Part shown: positions 6,283 through 7,897 of the stretch, piece after piece
Layout: each line of letters starts with the position of its first letter
How positions within the stretch are numbered: position 1 is the stretch's first letter
Origin: Clostridia bacterium
GTDB lineage: Bacteria; Bacillota; Clostridia; Christensenellales; Borkfalkiaceae
Reading direction: 5' to 3'
Assembly (NCBI GenBank): GCA_017620875.1
Contig: JAGAUH010000059.1
Coordinates: forward strand, 1-7,897
Length of the DNA stretch: 7,897 bases
Made by a program: the position numbers and the translations under genes
The notes under the pieces: generated by a model
The model's input: only the letters and a program-made list of their open reading frames with translations
Told to the model about the DNA's origin: nothing
Database searches by the model: none

Positions 6283-6512
6283 AAACCCCCATTTACTTTA
6301 GACCTAAAAATGTTAGATTTTTTAGACCTTGTGTCGAGTTGTTTATATATATATCGAGAGAGTGGACTAAAAGCACCCTTTCGTTGCTTGCAAATTTGTG
6401 TTTTTTTTGCTCCCTTAATAGCCTACGTAAAGGTTATTAAAGGAGCGTCAAAAAATAAAAAAAAGTGTGGAATATGTAAAGACATATGTAAATGTCATTA
6501 CGGCTAATTAAA
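6283..6512. other. rep leader / candidate origin with hairpins and direct repeats
   Basis: No gene on the minus strand. Contents: a long cruciform-type inverted repeat (6409-6446, listed separately), a smaller one (AAGCA...TGCTT near 6371-6387), an alternating TA run near 6341-6354, and TTTAGACC twice (6297-6304 and 6321-6328, 24 bases apart) just before rep. A plus-strand frame of 65 codons spans it but lacks a ribosome-binding site and contains the hairpin, so I do not call it a gene. Rolling-circle elements often keep the initiator binding site and nick hairpin near rep, so this is a candidate double-strand origin or regulatory leader. Confidence 0.45.
6409..6446. repeat. 15-bp near-perfect inverted repeat in the rep leader
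   Basis: GCTCCCTTAATAGCC (6409-6423) and GGTTATTAAAGGAGC (6432-6446) pair at 13 of 15 positions in DNA. In the minus-strand RNA one mismatch becomes a U-G wobble. The eight-base loop is TACGTAAA. The stem is flanked by T8 (6401-6408) and an A-rich run after 6449, so it could extend further. No T run follows on either strand in the right place, so it is not a terminator. It could be a Rep nick hairpin or a leader that limits rep translation. Confidence 0.6.
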
Positions 6513-6842
6513 TTAAACTATATTTTCTACAATATAATCTAAAAGTTCTTTATCTGCTTTTTTAGGATTTAAAACAAACGTTTTTCCAAACAATAAAATC
6601 TTATACACGATACCGTTATTACTGCTTGTACACAATAATTTTTCTTCGTGCGAACTAGAATCGTTAAAATATTCTTTTTTATCAAACAAAAATTTTAACA
6701 AACGTTTGCTTTCGTCTTGTGGAAACAAATCAAATTCGTCTTCACCTATCTTTACAGAATATCTAACGTAATCAACTAAAGCATTAGTTCTTTTGTCTTC
6801 AAATGTATCTTCCGATACGGTTACTGTTATTTCTTTTTCCAT
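6513..6842 (-). CDS. Small acidic protein, candidate ssDNA-binding (gV-like) protein
   Basis: 109 aa from the ATG at 6842. An ATG at 6893 would add 17 residues, but it has no ribosome-binding site, whereas 6842 has AAGGAG with a 6-nt spacer. The N-terminal half is beta-like (EITVTVSEDTF, then ALVDYVRYSVKIGEDEFDLFP), the C-terminal third mixed. No signal peptide or membrane segment. The size, strand-rich N-terminus and place just before rep fit the ssDNA-binding protein that filamentous phages keep beside their replication gene, but there is no clear family match and the acidic N-terminal region is not typical. Stop TAA is about 230 bases before the rep start. Confidence 0.6.
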   Translation of the reverse strand: MEKEITVTVSEDTFEDKRTNALVDYVRYSVKIGEDEFDLFPQDESKRLLKFLFDKKEYFNDSSSHEEKLLCTSSNNGIVYKILLFGKTFVLNPKKADKELLDYIVENIV

Positions 6843-6848
6843 AGGGTT

Positions 6849-6869
6849 CTCCTTTTGTCCTACCGGACA
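6849..6869 (-). promoter_or_regulatory. Strong ribosome-binding site with adjacent upstream hairpin
   Basis: AAGGAG (6854-6849) lies 6 nt before the ATG at 6842 and decides that start. One base further upstream TGTCC-TACC-GGACA (6856-6869, plus-strand reading) forms a 5-bp stem with a four-base loop. A stem this close to the ribosome-binding site could serve as a translational operator; gV-type proteins are known to repress phage messages by binding leaders. That link is inferred. Confidence 0.5.
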
Positions 6870-7063
6870 TATAAATTTTATTTTTAACGGCATTATTGCC
6901 GGTTAAATTAAAGTAAAGCAGGGAGAATAAATTTATATAAATTTAAGTTTTAAAAGGATTTTCCCCCTGCCTAAATGGGGGCATAATAAAAAATTTTATA
7001 AAAATTTAAATTTTTTTATTTAAAACTATTGCTTTTTTATAAAATTTAGCATATAATATTATT
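6870..7063. other. A+T-rich non-coding region with palindromes and competing hairpins
   Basis: CCCCC (6963-6967) pairs with GGGGG (6977-6981) around nine bases. The same C-run, with TGC, can instead pair with GCAGGG (6918-6923; partner CCCTGC 6965-6970), so the two folds exclude each other. Between them is the 18-base palindrome TAAATTTATATAAATTTA (6928-6945). From 6983 to about 7063 the DNA is almost only A and T, with AAAAATTTAAATTTTT at 7000-7015, like an easily melted element. The promoter of the 109-aa gene is probably here but too many A+T hexamers fit to choose one. Confidence 0.45.
7029..7057 (+). promoter_or_regulatory. Promoter of the second plus-strand RNA
   Basis: TTGCTT (7029-7034), 17 nt, TATAAT (7052-7057). 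The -10 is perfect and the spacing ideal; the -35 matches the key TTG. The predicted start is near 7064. In such A+T-rich DNA a TATAAT is common, so the terminator 50 bases downstream carries much of the weight. Confidence 0.6.
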
Positions 7064-7131
7064 AGTTCCGTTGGGAACAACAAGCCAACCATAAAAAGTT
7101 GAGCAATGCCTAGTCGTAAGACTAGGTTTTT
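7064..7131 (+). ncRNA. Short antisense-type RNA with three stem-loops
   Basis: About 68 nt. First loop GUUCC-GUUG-GGAAC (7065-7078); second GCCAAC (7084-7089) with GUUGAGC (7098-7104) with one bulged A and an eight-base loop (7090-7097) rich in A; third is the terminator. Size, promoter, loops and terminator resemble the counter-transcribed RNAs that limit copy number of rolling-circle plasmids. It opposes leftward messages running from the 7130-7495 gene toward the 109-aa gene and rep, and ends in the last codon of the former. The target is inferred, and the rep start is about 780 bases away, farther than in classical systems. Confidence 0.55.
7109..7131 (+). terminator. Intrinsic terminator of the second plus-strand RNA
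   Basis: CCTAGTC (7109-7115), loop GTAA, GACTAGG (7120-7126), then TTTTT and ATTTT. A perfect 7-bp stem with its T tail only on the plus strand. The T run overlaps the stop codon of the minus-strand gene at 7130. Confidence 0.85.
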
Positions 7132-7495
7132 ATTTTACATATTTTTGTATATAATGGTGATGTCTTCTATTCAATTTGTTCCTATCAATACCATAAATGT
7201 TATTGATAGGGATATTTTTTATTACTCTATTATCAACTCCACCAAACCGTGGTAACGTAGTATCTTTGATAGGAACAGGATAAATTGAGCCATTCTCAAC
7301 AAATTCAAACTTATCTAATTTATATCTACCTTTTTTAGTTTTTAAAGTTGTAAATGTATTAACAGAACATTTATCACCATAAACTCTACGTATAAAAACA
7401 TAATGACCTTTCTTTAAATTCAAAGTTTTAGCATCACAATATCCAACTTTTCCCACAAGTGGATGCACTTTTTTCTTATTCGAATTAAAAGCCAT
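7130..7495 (-). CDS. Small basic protein of unknown function
   Basis: 121 aa from the ATG at 7495, which overlaps the previous stop in TAATG; a TTG at 7504 in the same frame is less likely. The protein is basic and beta-like in its first half (HPLVGKVGYCDAKTL, then GHYVFIRRVYGDKCSVNTF), with a distinctive PVPIKDTTLPRFGGVDNR segment in the middle and a basic, histidine-containing end (RRHHHYIQKY). No membrane segment. It looks like a compact SH3-barrel-type protein, but I do not recognise the family and assign no function. It is the last of three small genes with overlapping or touching signals. Confidence 0.6.
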   Translation of the reverse strand: MAFNSNKKKVHPLVGKVGYCDAKTLNLKKGHYVFIRRVYGDKCSVNTFTTLKTKKGRYKLDKFEFVENGSIYPVPIKDTTLPRFGGVDNRVIKNIPINNIYGIDRNKLNRRHHHYIQKYVK

Positions 7496-7701
7496 TACTT
7501 CCAACCTTTACCAAAAACATACGTTGCAGTAGCACGTTCTTTGTTTCCACGATAATCTGTCTTCCAATAATGGAATTTAACACCTTTATTATTAGGCAAA
7601 GGTGTTCTACAATAGCATTTTTTAACTGCTTCCTTTTCCCTATATCCGCCATCGGCTAATATAATGCTTTCAAATTTTTTGTTTAATTTTCCTATAAACA
7701 T
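7495..7701 (-). CDS. Small protein of unknown function
   Basis: 68 aa, basic, with two cysteines (KKCYCRTPLP) and an aromatic, beta-like end (KFHYWKTDYRGNKERATATY). No signal peptide or membrane segment. AAGGAG lies 7 nt before the ATG and overlaps the previous gene's stop; the stop shares one base with the next ATG. Both signs support real, coupled translation. Family not recognised. Confidence 0.6.
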   Translation of the reverse strand: MFIGKLNKKFESIILADGGYREKEAVKKCYCRTPLPNNKGVKFHYWKTDYRGNKERATATYVFGKGWK

Positions 7702-7712
7702 AATATATCTCC

Positions 7713-7897
7713 TTAATAAATAAAATCTGTGGTTACTTTGGTAGTTCCTTTTAGAGCCTTACCAGAACCCCAAACGTCAGAGTGCTTTATGCACTCAAAT
7801 TTTTTGTCTTCTCTAATATAGTAATCTTTAGTATAAGTTTCCTTACTTGTTTTACCATTAGGTTTAACTATTCTAAAATAAGTGCCTTTTGGCAACT
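7713..7897 (-). CDS. Small protein of unknown function, start at or beyond the window edge
   Basis: 60 codons are visible from a TTG at 7895 and the frame stays open to the edge, so the true start may lie outside. There is no internal ATG. The sequence is basic with regular hydrophobic alternation (GTYFRIVKPNGKTSKETY) and an aromatic patch around HSDVWGSGKALKG. Its TAA overlaps the ribosome-binding site of the next gene, which places it in the same transcript. Family not recognised. Confidence 0.5.
   Translation of the reverse strand, partial: LPKGTYFRIVKPNGKTSKETYTKDYYIREDKKFECIKHSDVWGSGKALKGTTKVTTDFIY

Noticed and set aside
6310..6507. 65-codon plus-strand frame with a hydrophobic segment and a CxxCxxxCxC end
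   Set aside because: No ribosome-binding site, no promoter, and its middle is the cruciform of the rep leader. It probably stays open by chance.
6843..6893. Upstream ATG giving a 126-aa form of the 109-aa protein
   Set aside because: No ribosome-binding site before 6893, and the perfect AAGGAG before 6842 lies inside the extra segment.
7064..7495. Type III toxin-antitoxin pair (121-aa protein plus RNA)
   Set aside because: In ToxIN-like systems the RNA repeats precede the toxin on the same strand. Here the RNA is convergent, non-repetitive and the protein does not resemble ToxN.
1..7897. Complete circular phage genome opened at position 1
   Set aside because: Joining end to start makes the left-edge HTH frame stop after a few codons, before the usual second half of the motif, so the ends are probably not adjacent.
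1..7897. CRISPR array, tRNA or rRNA genes
   Set aside because: No regularly spaced repeats, cloverleaf or rRNA-like segments seen.

Overview
The window most likely holds most of a filamentous-phage (inovirus-type) genome or provirus from a low-G+C Gram-positive (Bacillota-like) host. Three things support this: a Zot/pI-type ATPase (3687-4499), a Rep_1/HUH rolling-circle replication protein (5098-6282), and a set of secreted or membrane-anchored proteins downstream of Zot that looks like a virion operon. The DNA is very A+T rich. The recognised reading frames use TGG for tryptophan and run at full length under the standard code, which argues against a Spiroplasma or Mycoplasma host. No secretin gene is present, as expected for a host without an outer membrane.

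Layout: all protein genes I accept lie on the minus strand and read right to left. 7897-7130 holds three small genes of unknown function; the rightmost is cut or lacks a visible start context. 6842-6513 encodes a 109-aa protein that may be the ssDNA-binding protein, followed by a structured leader and rep (6282-5098). A 224-bp gap (5097-4874) separates rep from a tightly packed six-gene block (4873-509): an unknown basic protein, Zot, a small charged protein, two proteins with N-terminal membrane anchors, and a 469-aa protein with a signal peptide and C-terminal anchor (pIII-like architecture). A terminator and a 250-bp hairpin-rich stretch follow (candidate intergenic origin/packaging region). 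At the left edge is the start of a helix-turn-helix protein resembling the N-terminus of IS30-type transposases, behind a perfect consensus promoter.

The most interesting signal is on the other strand. Two short transcription units on the plus strand each have a sigma-A-type promoter, structured RNA and an intrinsic terminator: about 122 nt at 4902-5023 (perfect TTGACA-N17-TATAAT) and about 68 nt at 7064-7131. Both oppose the phage messages at the borders of the replication module. They are candidates for antisense control RNAs or for primers of complementary-strand synthesis. I do not recognise either RNA family.

Other points: no convincing major coat protein gene is visible. The tetranucleotides AGCT, CATG and GATC are almost absent (0, 1 and 1 by eye) while ACGT, with the same base composition, occurs about 52 times, which suggests escape from restriction. 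Joining the two window ends breaks the left-edge gene after a few codons, so the window is probably not a complete circle cut at this point.
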